Assembly (NCBI GenBank): GCA_017461825.1
Contig: JAFTXB010000183.1
Coordinates: forward strand, 1-9,297
Length of the DNA stretch: 9,297 nucleotides
Direction: 5' to 3'
DNA from: Clostridia bacterium
GTDB taxonomy: Bacteria > Bacillota > Clostridia > Oscillospirales > CAG-272
A program made the position numbers and the translations under genes. Position 1 is the first letter of the stretch. The number at the start of each line of letters is the position of its first letter. The notes beneath the pieces were generated by a model. That model made no database searches. It was given only the letters and a program-made list of their open reading frames with translations, and was not told the DNA's origin. This document shows positions 1-7,214 of the stretch, piece by piece.

Positions 1-446
1 AAATTATGCCACCATTCGTATCCGCTTCCCAGCTCCGCTCCCAGATAGGCGTCCGCAATATCACAGCCCATGGCAGGGGCTACGTAAAAAGCACCCATTG
101 CAAGCACGTTGACACCGTTTCCGGTAATCGCACGAAGCGCCGCAGGAACGCTCTCCACAACACCCGCGTGAACATGGGGGCACTTGGATGCGGCAATATG
201 TATGCCCATACCCGTTCCGCAAAACAGAAGCGCTCTTTCAAAGTTCCCCTCAGAGATCTGTGCTCCAACGCGAATTCCTACTCGGTGAAACATATTCTCG
301 GTGTCGTTAGGATCACTATCGGCGGTCACGCCAAGATCAGTGATCTTCCACCCCTTTGCTTTCAGCTGTGCCACTACGGCTTCCTTCAACGGATAACCGG
401 CAAAATCGGCACCTACTACCAAATATTTGTCTTTGATTGTTTTCAT
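1..446 (-). CDS. RpiB/LacA/LacB-family sugar-phosphate isomerase, 3'-truncated by the window edge
   Basis: My translation from the ATG at 446 is open for 148 codons and runs off base 1, so the end is missing. The family interconverts aldose and ketose phosphates in the cytoplasm. The N-terminal strand reads VVGADFAGYPLKEA (10-23), matching the family's DHAGxxLK except that His is Phe15. FCGTGMGIHIAASK (75-88) is the hallmark loop with the catalytic-type Cys76. ITGNGVNVLAMG (107-118) replaces the usual HNxxNVLxLG, with Gly where the ring-opening His is expected. The family is normally about 145-150 residues and this one has not ended by then, so it carries a C-terminal extension. ATGA overlap with the preceding SGNH gene and AGGA seven bases upstream support the start. 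The changed histidines argue against ribose-5-phosphate; tetrose or modified sugar phosphates are known for relatives such as EryI. A long plus-strand frame over this gene (6-464) is spurious. Confidence 0.88.
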   Translation of the reverse strand, partial: MKTIKDKYLVVGADFAGYPLKEAVVAQLKAKGWKITDLGVTADSDPNDTENMFHRVGIRVGAQISEGNFERALLFCGTGMGIHIAASKCPHVHAGVVESVPAALRAITGNGVNVLAMGAFYVAPAMGCDIADAYLGAELGSGYEWWHN

Positions 447-1237
447 ATTCTTTTCCTTTCATAAGTAACTTTCGCAGCTGCTGTTAGCCATTTTTTTGCA
501 AACAGCTCCTGCCCTATAATGCTTAAATGAATTCCGTCCGGTTCAAACAAAGAATCATAATCATCAAACACCGTAATCCAATCGTGAGAAATCAACCTAA
601 TTTCGTTTGAATTTGCAATCTCTTTTAAAATCATGTTGTAACGATTAATCATTTGGTTTGTTTGAAATTTACTCTCTTTATTAAAAGACGCGGCAAAGCG
701 TTTCTCATGGATTGGGGTAATCTCAAAAAGCAATACGGTCGCCCCACCTTGTTTTGCCCAACCGATGATCTCCTGTACATTTCTTGCATATTCTTGAATG
801 CTGACTTGATTGATTGAATCCTTGCCTATACTAACCGAACCATTTGCACCAATCATGAGAGAAACAATATCGGGGTTCCTCTTTTCAATCTGACTTTTAG
901 CAGAATGAAGAAGCATGGAGGATATCCCTCCGGAGATTGATTCATCAAAACTTTCGAGATTTGCCACTCCGGTCACCGTAGTACGATACCCAAGGTTATC
1001 GGAGGTAATGGAATCACCTAAAAATAAAACTTTTTTCCCAAAGAGTTTTGCAATTTCCTGTGCGTGACTTTGTTTTAGTCGTATCACTCGTTCTCGTTGT
1101 ATCGTTTCAAAATCATCCAATTCCCTTTGAAGTTTAGCTTTTTTACAGTTAAGCAACGGCGCAAGTATATCAACGGACATCGGAAAACATCCAACACTAT
1201 TATGTAAATTAAACCGTGCAAAAAAACGATCTGCCAT
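443..1237 (-). CDS. SGNH/GDSL hydrolase with N-terminal extension (second of a tandem pair)
   Basis: This 264-residue protein has complete SGNH blocks. Ser76 lies in LFLGDSIT, Gly103 in ISGGIS, Asn132 in IGANGS, and Asp234 and His237 in PDGIHLS. It shows little obvious similarity to its upstream neighbour beyond the motifs, so the pair does not look like a recent duplication. About 65 residues precede the first catalytic strand. They include a charged, probably helical segment (33-65) of uncertain function. No signal peptide is visible. The ATG at 1237 follows the previous stop by four bases. Its likely ribosome binding site GAGGAA (1248-1253) lies inside the end of the previous gene, 10 bases from the ATG. 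The in-frame TTG at 1255 falls inside that site and is rejected. Its stop overlaps the next start as ATGA. A sugar O-deacylase role is inferred from context. Confidence 0.86.
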   Translation of the reverse strand: MADRFFARFNLHNSVGCFPMSVDILAPLLNCKKAKLQRELDDFETIQRERVIRLKQSHAQEIAKLFGKKVLFLGDSITSDNLGYRTTVTGVANLESFDESISGGISSMLLHSAKSQIEKRNPDIVSLMIGANGSVSIGKDSINQVSIQEYARNVQEIIGWAKQGGATVLLFEITPIHEKRFAASFNKESKFQTNQMINRYNMILKEIANSNEIRLISHDWITVFDDYDSLFEPDGIHLSIIGQELFAKKWLTAAAKVTYERKRI

Positions 1238-1241
1238 AAAT

Positions 1242-1970
1242 TTAGTGTTCCTCAAACATCGTTTTCACCAATTCATACGCAAACATCTTATTCATTTCGC
1301 GTGTTGGATGATTGATTTTATTGGAAAGCAGCTCGGTTGTATCAACACCACAACTATCAAGCTTTTTCCACAACGCATAGCAATCACAGATTGGGATATT
1401 GTTTAATCGGCACAGTTTTTTTGCCGCCTCAATATGGGCATCAAATATGCCTTCGTTCTGCAAATAAGCTGTATGCTCCGCAACTTTGAGTATTGCTTCA
1501 TCGGCAATATGATCACTGATGCGCGTATTCATCATGTTGGGAGTCATAAATATGATCTCACTCCCACAAGCTTGTAGCTTATTAAAAATACCGTCCAAAG
1601 CATTTACATAAACATTGACGCTGTCCTTTTTGTTACTGCAATCATTCAATCCGTAACAAACCACGGTCAGATCGGGCTGATGACGGATCACATGAGAGTC
1701 CACACGAAGCACTCCCCGCGTTGCTTGATCGCCACTGATTCCCGCATTGACAATATTGACCGTGACCGTAGGAAACAATGTAGCAAGAATATCAAAGACC
1801 GTCATCTGATAAGAGAAATTCTTTTCAAAGACCGTTTCTATATCTCCGTTGCGTTTTCGATATACCTCAAAGCAGCCTTGGGTAACACTGTCCCCCAAAA
1901 AGGCAATCGTTACGCCCTCACAGCTCATGTTAAACTTCAACTTTTCTACCATTTTTTGAATAATTTTCAT
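1242..1970 (-). CDS. SGNH/GDSL hydrolase, probable deacylase (first of a tandem pair)
   Basis: This predicted 242-residue cytoplasmic esterase contains the SGNH blocks. Block I is FLGDSVTQG with nucleophile Ser28, block II is NAGISGDQ (75-82), block III is YGLNDC with Asn109, and block V is NKINHP with His221. The Asp expected three or four residues before the His is not there: position -3 is Lys218 and -4 is Asn217. It may work as a Ser-His dyad. The start is placed at the ATG at 1970, not at the in-frame TTG at 1997. GAGGAA ends four bases before this ATG, whereas the TTG would overlap the esterase gene and has no comparable site. It follows the esterase stop by 13 bases. Substrate is unknown; O-acetylated sugars are the likely class given the neighbours. 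Confidence 0.87.
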   Translation of the reverse strand: MKIIQKMVEKLKFNMSCEGVTIAFLGDSVTQGCFEVYRKRNGDIETVFEKNFSYQMTVFDILATLFPTVTVNIVNAGISGDQATRGVLRVDSHVIRHQPDLTVVCYGLNDCSNKKDSVNVYVNALDGIFNKLQACGSEIIFMTPNMMNTRISDHIADEAILKVAEHTAYLQNEGIFDAHIEAAKKLCRLNNIPICDCYALWKKLDSCGVDTTELLSNKINHPTREMNKMFAYELVKTMFEEH

Positions 1971-1974
1971 GGTG

Positions 1975-1980
1975 TTCCTC
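1975..1980 (-). promoter_or_regulatory. Ribosome binding site that decides the first SGNH start
   Basis: GAGGAA lies just upstream of the ATG at 1970, in the 13-base gap after the esterase stop. It rules against the nine-residue longer TTG-initiated version. Confidence 0.7.
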
Positions 1981-1983
1981 ACG

Positions 1984-3063
1984 TTATAACGATTCAAATA
2001 AATGCTTTATAAAGAACGCAAAGCCAAGATCGCTCTCTGCCACGCAATGACCAAAAGCTCCGTGATGATACAGTAACTTTTCCGTAGCTCCCGCCGCTTC
2101 ATAAAACGGCTTTAACCGCTCCCATTCTGTCAGCGACTCCTCAGCCGGAAACAATTCATCCTGATCTCCGTTCTCAATATACAAGGCTCTTGGGGCGATC
2201 AACGCCGCGACCTCCGCATCAAAAAAGCAGTTTGCGCTGTTTTGCCAGAGCCAATCCGAACGGCATTGTCCTGCAGCCTTGCGTTCACCAAAACGATCAT
2301 GGAAAAAGCATGAGGAAAAGACCGATTTGACCCTCGGTTCAGCCGCCGCAAGATACATGGTATAGAATCCACCGTAGGAAAGCCCTGCAGCACCGATGCG
2401 TTTCGGATCGATCGGCTCATTTGCAATCAAATAATCGATCGCACGACGAACATTGAATATCTCCAATGCCGCAAGGCTTCCCCCCATTGCTTTCAGCTTC
2501 ACGTCCAAAAATTGACGTGTCGTCGGTTGATGAACGCCACTTTCCTCATGCGTCCAAACCATGAGCTGTGGAGCATAGACCACAGCACCGCGTTCCAATG
2601 CCCTGCCTCCGATATTTTGATAGCCTTCGGCAGAATAATGATTGCACTTGATCAATTCCTCCACTCGGTATCCTCCACCCGGATGAAGGATGACAAGCGG
2701 CGCTTTTTTGTCCCGTTCGTGCGGTACGTAAAGCAGACCTTGAAACCAAACACCGGGAAGGGTTTCCAAAGACAATCGATAGATCTTTAAATTTTCGATC
2801 TCTTCAAGCAATTCCTTTTCAACAGCTATATTCGTAACGCTACGGTATTCGGTCAAGGGCCACCCCAACATAGAAATGTATTCGGCGCGGTATTTCTCTC
2901 GCTTCTCTGCCATTTGATCGGCAGAACAATACACATCCCTTTTTTTAGATGCCTGTTTTGCTTTTTCATCAATCAAAGCACACACGCCCTCATAATAGCG
3001 AGTCCTTTGCAGTGCTCCATTTGATAATTCGAGCTGAATACTTTCATAATTGATCTTTGTCAT
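1984..3063 (-). CDS. Alpha/beta-hydrolase, probable carbohydrate esterase (acetyl xylan esterase/dienelactone hydrolase type)
   Basis: This 359-residue cytoplasmic serine hydrolase probably removes acyl (perhaps acetyl) groups from sugars. Residues 120-131 form a strand and oxyanion loop, VILHPGGGY. The nucleophile elbow GLSYGG carries Ser229, Asp302 in GDQDELFP is the acid, and His339 in FGHC completes the triad. A helical N-terminal cap of about 75 residues, rich in charged residues, precedes the core. Such caps occur in the Abhydrolase_7 and acetyl-xylan-esterase-like groups. No signal peptide is present, so it would act on imported oligosaccharides. The ATG at 3063 has AGGGAG seven bases upstream, 33 bases after the rhamnosidase stop. 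A peptidase-like (prolyl oligopeptidase) role is possible from the fold, but there is no propeller, and the glycosidase context favours an esterase. Confidence 0.85.
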   Translation of the reverse strand: MTKINYESIQLELSNGALQRTRYYEGVCALIDEKAKQASKKRDVYCSADQMAEKREKYRAEYISMLGWPLTEYRSVTNIAVEKELLEEIENLKIYRLSLETLPGVWFQGLLYVPHERDKKAPLVILHPGGGYRVEELIKCNHYSAEGYQNIGGRALERGAVVYAPQLMVWTHEESGVHQPTTRQFLDVKLKAMGGSLAALEIFNVRRAIDYLIANEPIDPKRIGAAGLSYGGFYTMYLAAAEPRVKSVFSSCFFHDRFGERKAAGQCRSDWLWQNSANCFFDAEVAALIAPRALYIENGDQDELFPAEESLTEWERLKPFYEAAGATEKLLYHHGAFGHCVAESDLGFAFFIKHLFESL

Positions 3064-3096
3064 ACTTAATCTCCCTAAAAATACTTTACAGATCGA

Positions 3097-5295
3097 TCAT
3101 ATGCTTACGGTAAACCGATTTTTCCCAACGGCTAACACTTGACCGTTATAGCTTGCCTGCACACCGTTTGGAATCGTAACGGAATATACGATCTGCTGAT
3201 TTTCATATTTCCATTCTGCTTTGATCTCGCCTTTGACCGTAAGCATAGAGCCTTTTACAAACCCCAACTGCGGAATAAAGCAAGGTGACAGCTCGATCTT
3301 CTCAAATGCAGGATATTCTTCCATAGGAGCAATTCCCAAAAGAGATTTGTAGAACCACGCAATGACACATGAGAACATATGGTGATTGTGCGAGCCGTTA
3401 TCCTTGCCGTCCCAAGATTCCCACAAGGTGGTGGCTCTGCTTTCATACCATGTTTTATATCCGGGATCACTTTCGGTAATCAACTGATATGCCAAATCCG
3501 AACGATCACTTTGCGCAAGCGCATCATAAAGATACTGTACCCCCACCATGCCACTTGTCAACTTAACCTGATCGCGAAGAACGACCTCAACCAATTGATC
3601 TGCTAAAACCTTTTGATCCCGATACAAGCCACCTTCCAGCATCATTGCCACTGCGGTCTGCTCGTTGATCTTACAATGTCCTGTTTCGTCAAGATACTCG
3701 TTTAAAAATTCTTCGCGGGCAGTCTCCAATTTTTTCATCCACACAGCAGAATCCTTATCCGCAAGTCTATTCGCCAAAGCTGTAATTTTAAAAGCCTTTA
3801 ACAAATAAAATGCAAGAACAAATTCTTTTGGAATTAATGGACTGTTTTCATGTCCCATCCAATCTCCAAGATCAAAATGTGAATGCTCCCGTATTCTTTT
3901 TTCCAAATAATTTGCATATTTCTCAAAATGCGGCATAGCTTCGATCATCATTTCAGTCTGCCCCGTGTAACGGTAAATCTGATATGGGATCTCATAAAGC
4001 AAGCAATCACAAACAGGACCGATCCGATATCCGTATCCCGGAGAAGGAACAACACCCGGAAGCGCACCATCCTCTCTCATTGCAGACTTGATATCCTCAA
4101 ACCATCGTTCATAAAAAGATACAATGTCAAAGTTGATCAGCGCCTGCTCCACGGTTGCTTGCGCGTCGTTGGTCCAACCAAGTTTTTCTCTTGTGGGACA
4201 ATCGGTCATGCACCAAAACATATTCGAGTAGGTAGACCGAATCCCCGCGTCATAGATGTAGTTCAACACCTCATTTCCCGAAGAAAACTCGGACAGTCTG
4301 CGAACGTCGTTATGCACAAAACATGCACATAGCTCCTCACATTTGGGTTTTTGCTCCAATCCCTCGATTAAAACGTAACGGAATCCGTAATATGTAAACT
4401 TGGGCTTAAATACGTCTACTCCCCCCGAGGCAATCAGACGTCCCATATGAAAAGGGGCAACAAAAGCAAATCCACCCTTATCCATATTATTATTTTTTGG
4501 AGCATTTGTTTCATCCAGATCCTCTGTATAGTAAAAGCGGATCTCACTTCCCCGTGTCTGTTGCAACGTGATCTGCATATATCCCGACATCGTCACACCG
4601 AAATCTACAAGATACCCGCGGTTGGTTTTAGTAACGGAAATCGGAGCAATTGCTTCCACCTCTCGCACGGGAGGGCAAAGAATCGGACGAAGCACCGCAT
4701 CCTGGATTTCATCACATAAAATTACATTTTTCCAATTCGAATCGTCGTAATCGTGATACAGCCATGAGTCGTCTTTTTTTCGTGCGTCCCAATGCTCCCC
4801 GCTCCGCAAGTGATTGAAAATAATATACGAATGGGCAAGATCGGTTTTCCAGCTTTCATCACTGACCGCAACTGTGCGACCGTTGACCTTTAAGCAAAGC
4901 AAAAATTTGGGAGCATCGCGCCAAGCGGCTTTGTCATAATGCCACGGGGTATCAAAGGACTCGTTCAAAAAGCCGTTTCCCGCAATCACACCGAGACAAT
5001 TCACACCTTTTTGTAACAATGCGGTTACGTCATAGGTGCTATACCAAAGAAGCTTATCGTAATTGCTGAAGGGTGAGATAAAAACATCCTCGCTAACTTC
5101 TTTTCCGTTGACATAAAAGCAAGCAAATCCCGGACTTTGAACCATCAGCTTTGCCTCTTTGATCTCTTCGTCCAAGGTAATAAGCTTTCTGAATAAGGGA
5201 GCAGGATCATAAAAGCTGAAATTGGGAGCTTCTTTGGTTGCTTTAATATATCGCGCGCCGCAAAATTTAGCTACGTCGTTTTCGGAAATATTCAT
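3097..5295 (-). CDS. Alpha-L-rhamnosidase (GH78), cytoplasmic
   Basis: This 732-residue protein is an inverting exo-glycosidase predicted to release terminal alpha-L-rhamnose. The order is an N-terminal beta-sandwich (about 35-200), a second beta domain (215-325), an (alpha/alpha)6 catalytic barrel (330-655) and a C-terminal beta-sandwich (660-732). The signature DCPTREKLGWTND contains Asp365, Glu370 and Asp377. Together with Glu626 in TTLWESWDG, these correspond by motif and spacing to Asp567, Glu572, Asp579 and Glu841 of Bacillus GL1 RhaB as I recall them. GDWMGHE (477-483) is a further conserved barrel loop. The length is somewhat short for GH78, consistent with no added carbohydrate-binding module. 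There is no signal peptide, so substrates must be imported. The start at 5295 follows AAAGGAG seven bases away, in a 47-base gap after the sialidase. No rhamnose isomerase, kinase or aldolase is in the window, so rhamnose itself must be handled elsewhere. Confidence 0.95.
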   Translation of the reverse strand: MNISENDVAKFCGARYIKATKEAPNFSFYDPAPLFRKLITLDEEIKEAKLMVQSPGFACFYVNGKEVSEDVFISPFSNYDKLLWYSTYDVTALLQKGVNCLGVIAGNGFLNESFDTPWHYDKAAWRDAPKFLLCLKVNGRTVAVSDESWKTDLAHSYIIFNHLRSGEHWDARKKDDSWLYHDYDDSNWKNVILCDEIQDAVLRPILCPPVREVEAIAPISVTKTNRGYLVDFGVTMSGYMQITLQQTRGSEIRFYYTEDLDETNAPKNNNMDKGGFAFVAPFHMGRLIASGGVDVFKPKFTYYGFRYVLIEGLEQKPKCEELCACFVHNDVRRLSEFSSGNEVLNYIYDAGIRSTYSNMFWCMTDCPTREKLGWTNDAQATVEQALINFDIVSFYERWFEDIKSAMREDGALPGVVPSPGYGYRIGPVCDCLLYEIPYQIYRYTGQTEMMIEAMPHFEKYANYLEKRIREHSHFDLGDWMGHENSPLIPKEFVLAFYLLKAFKITALANRLADKDSAVWMKKLETAREEFLNEYLDETGHCKINEQTAVAMMLEGGLYRDQKVLADQLVEVVLRDQVKLTSGMVGVQYLYDALAQSDRSDLAYQLITESDPGYKTWYESRATTLWESWDGKDNGSHNHHMFSCVIAWFYKSLLGIAPMEEYPAFEKIELSPCFIPQLGFVKGSMLTVKGEIKAEWKYENQQIVYSVTIPNGVQASYNGQVLAVGKNRFTVSI

Positions 5296-5342
5296 TTACA
5301 AACTCCTTTATATGCTTCATTCACAATATTCGAGCTTACCTA
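5296..5342 (-). promoter_or_regulatory. Longest intergenic gap, with the rhamnosidase ribosome binding site
   Basis: This is the largest gap in the window at 47 bases. It holds AAAGGAG (5303-5309), seven bases before the rhamnosidase ATG. I find no stem-loop with a U-tract and no convincing -35/-10 pair, so read-through from the sialidase is the simplest reading. Confidence 0.6.
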
Positions 5343-7214
5343 TCAGTGTGCACCAACGACAATCCTATCCCATGAAACATAATTGCACTCATAGTTAGAA
5401 ACAGCAAGCGAATAAATTAAATCAAAATCAACCGCATTAAAATCAGAGGTGTTCCCAAATAACTTCATTCCTTTTTGTGTTGTCACAAATGGACGGAAGC
5501 TAACGGACACCACATCGTCGGTCGGGATCTCCTTGATACCACAGGCGAGGAAATACAATCCTATTTCAGGCGTATATGTTTCACCGTCTCCGCTCAAGCT
5601 TGTATAAACAACTGACGATTTCAATGTTTCATTAGCGGTCTTACCGCGATAAACGATCGTCACCTCAAACCCCGCTTCGGACAATAATTCGGGAGCGCAA
5701 TTCAACTCGCTTACAAATCGAATACGAAAATCCTCTGTGGTCCCGATCTGTGCGTAGTTCTTGTCAGAGAAAACGTTTATTTTATGATTTAAGTTTGTCA
5801 CATTCTGTTCGTTTGTAAGCTTTGCGAACATACTGTTGTTAAGATCATTGATAACGGTATGTCCGTTTCCGTCAAAACAGCCTGCAAAGACAGTTTGATT
5901 GCCAATCCCTTTAAAATTAACAACTGTAGAAAAATCAGGATCAAAGCAAAGCTTAAAATAGGTGTTTGCATAAGCTTGTTCGGAATTGCAAAGCTTTTCC
6001 ATATCCTGCATCCGTTCCAACAGATACGGCTCACTTGCAGTTCCCTTTCCTACCCAGAAAACGGTTGAAGGATCCTCAAAATTGCTCAAGGAAAAAGAGG
6101 TAAGAAACAGTTTTTCATTCGGATGACTTTCATAGATCACGTAAACGGTTTGATCGACAATAACGAGATCGGAGTATGATGCGCTCGATGACTTTACCCG
6201 AATCGGAGACGACCAGCTTTTTCCGTCGTCGTAACTGCAACGAACCGACAAATTTTCTCTTGCGGTCTTGCTGTCGCAACCGATGTATATCAGCACGTGC
6301 TGTCCGTTTACCGTGGCGGAAACCATACTTCCCTGAACCGACGGATTTTGCAGAGCGGTATCCATGCGCGTGTCCGACCAACCGCCGATTCCCGTATCAC
6401 TCACCGTGATATAGCGGTAAGCCTCGTCTGCACTATCAGGCTTTCCAAGGTTATAGGTGTTTGTACCGGGAACGCTTGTATCGGTATCGTATGACACCGT
6501 GTACTGTCTGGAATTGAGCATCACGCTACCATCAGAAAGCTCCGCAATCGCGGTTTCATCATAATTTCCATCGGCACACTCGCCCAATTGCCACGTCTTG
6601 CCGTTATCGTCGCTATAAAGCGTGTAAACGTCAAAGGTACCCGTATGACACCATGCGCTGAAAATGAGACGACCTGCATGCTCACCGTTTTGCAGGCAGA
6701 TGCCGTGTCCGGGTCCCAGATTGACCATATCCCAACCAATCGTTTCCTTTTCAAAAGCATCAATGATATTGACGGGAGCTGACCACGTCAAGCCGTGATC
6801 CGTACTCGTCATATGATAAACACCGTCCGAGCCGGTGGCTGATACGTACAACAGATGTACGGTATCCTCTTGATCCACCACCATAACAGGGTTAGTGTAT
6901 CTTGTGTTCTGCCCATCTCCCAAAGTTTGCACCTTGGTAAAATTTTGTCCATTGTCGGTTGATCTCCAAATTTCAATAGCGGTATGCTCCGTATCGCTTT
7001 CATCCGATCTCCGCGCCTCCCAATAGACAAGCAGGCTTCCGTCTGCCGCCGCGATAATACCCGGAATACGGTTTTGAACATAACCGTCTGCGGGTGACCA
7101 CGTTTTTTGCACCGAGAGAGCCTCTGCAAACATAGGAAGGCTAAATAAATTCAATACGAAAATCAATGATATCGCAAAAACCAAAACTCTTTGTAATGCG
7201 TTTTTATGTTTCAT
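5343..7214 (-). CDS. Secreted exo-alpha-sialidase (BNR/Asp-box, GH33-like) with C-terminal modules
   Basis: This 623-residue protein should act outside the cell, removing terminal sialic or related nonulosonic acids. Residues 1-30 are a signal peptide: basic start, long hydrophobic core, and a likely AEA-type cleavage near 30. The six-bladed propeller spans about 35-385. It has the NRIPG motif (Arg49), Arg68, acid/base candidate Asp74, Glu220, Arg236 in LNSR, Arg319 or Arg325, and nucleophile Tyr347 in YSDL. Spacing of Arg49, Arg68 and Asp74 equals Arg37, Arg56 and Asp62 of the Salmonella sialidase as I remember it. Four Asp boxes occur. Residues 388-460 resemble a GLUG-type adhesin repeat, and 480-615 form a beta-rich domain of unknown function. 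No sortase motif, dockerin, or C-terminal membrane segment is seen. The start overlaps the SIS gene by 11 bases with GGAGGA eight bases upstream. The nonulosonic acid removed could be Neu5Ac, Kdn, Kdo or Dha; the sequence does not decide. Confidence 0.9.
   Translation of the reverse strand: MKHKNALQRVLVFAISLIFVLNLFSLPMFAEALSVQKTWSPADGYVQNRIPGIIAAADGSLLVYWEARRSDESDTEHTAIEIWRSTDNGQNFTKVQTLGDGQNTRYTNPVMVVDQEDTVHLLYVSATGSDGVYHMTSTDHGLTWSAPVNIIDAFEKETIGWDMVNLGPGHGICLQNGEHAGRLIFSAWCHTGTFDVYTLYSDDNGKTWQLGECADGNYDETAIAELSDGSVMLNSRQYTVSYDTDTSVPGTNTYNLGKPDSADEAYRYITVSDTGIGGWSDTRMDTALQNPSVQGSMVSATVNGQHVLIYIGCDSKTARENLSVRCSYDDGKSWSSPIRVKSSSASYSDLVIVDQTVYVIYESHPNEKLFLTSFSLSNFEDPSTVFWVGKGTASEPYLLERMQDMEKLCNSEQAYANTYFKLCFDPDFSTVVNFKGIGNQTVFAGCFDGNGHTVINDLNNSMFAKLTNEQNVTNLNHKINVFSDKNYAQIGTTEDFRIRFVSELNCAPELLSEAGFEVTIVYRGKTANETLKSSVVYTSLSGDGETYTPEIGLYFLACGIKEIPTDDVVSVSFRPFVTTQKGMKLFGNTSDFNAVDFDLIYSLAVSNYECNYVSWDRIVVGAH
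5835..6053 (-). other. GLUG-like module in the sialidase C-terminal part
   Basis: Residues 388-460 follow the pattern G-x-G-T-x-x-x-P-Y-L-L, then an F-K-L-x-x-D-P-D-F stretch, I-G-N-Q and F-x-G-x-F-D-G-N-G-H-T-V. This pattern occurs in clostridial surface adhesins and other secreted proteins around GLUG repeats. It probably forms beta-solenoid structure for binding or spacing. Assignment is from the motif only. Confidence 0.6.
6213..6236 (-). repeat. Asp box 4 of the sialidase
   Basis: SYDDGKSW, residues 327-334, a full match to the Asp-box consensus, placed just after the third-arginine region and 13 residues before Tyr347. Confidence 0.9.
6591..6614 (-). repeat. Asp box 3 of the sialidase
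   Basis: SDDNGKTW, residues 201-208, a full match to the Asp-box consensus. Confidence 0.9.
6783..6806 (-). repeat. Asp box 2 of the sialidase
   Basis: STDHGLTW, residues 137-144, a full match to the Asp-box consensus. Confidence 0.9.
6939..6962 (-). repeat. Asp box 1 of the sialidase
   Basis: STDNGQNF, residues 85-92, a degenerate S-x-D-x-G-x-[TS]-W motif with Phe in place of Trp. It marks a beta-hairpin turn of the propeller. Confidence 0.8.
7125..7214 (-). other. Signal peptide of the sialidase
   Basis: The first 30 residues have two lysines and an arginine within ten residues, then a hydrophobic run over residues 11-29, ending in PMFA before EA. This is a classic Sec signal peptide, with no lipobox cysteine. 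It is the only export signal in the window. Confidence 0.88.

Noticed and set aside
80..268. Minus-strand short frame of 62 codons
   Set aside because: It is out of frame within the RpiB-like gene, whose own frame carries the CGTGMG signature.
6..464. Plus-strand open frame of 152 codons at the left end
   Set aside because: It is antisense to the clear RpiB-family gene on the minus strand. Its translation has no recognisable motif and is rich in residues typical of a shadow frame.
1238..1255. TTG start adding six residues to the second SGNH gene
   Set aside because: It lies in the GAGGAA ribosome binding region inside the previous gene; the ATG at 1237 is better placed.
1971..1997. TTG start adding nine residues to the first SGNH gene
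   Set aside because: It overlaps the esterase gene and contains the ribosome binding site of the ATG at 1970 as coding sequence.
3883..4332. Plus-strand frame of 149 codons inside the rhamnosidase gene
   Set aside because: It is antisense to the catalytic barrel of an intact GH78 gene and shows no domain motif or ribosome binding site.
5296..5342. Possible internal promoter or terminator between sialidase and rhamnosidase
   Set aside because: There are AT-rich hexamers but no -35/-10 pair with 16-18 base spacing and no stem-loop with a T-run.
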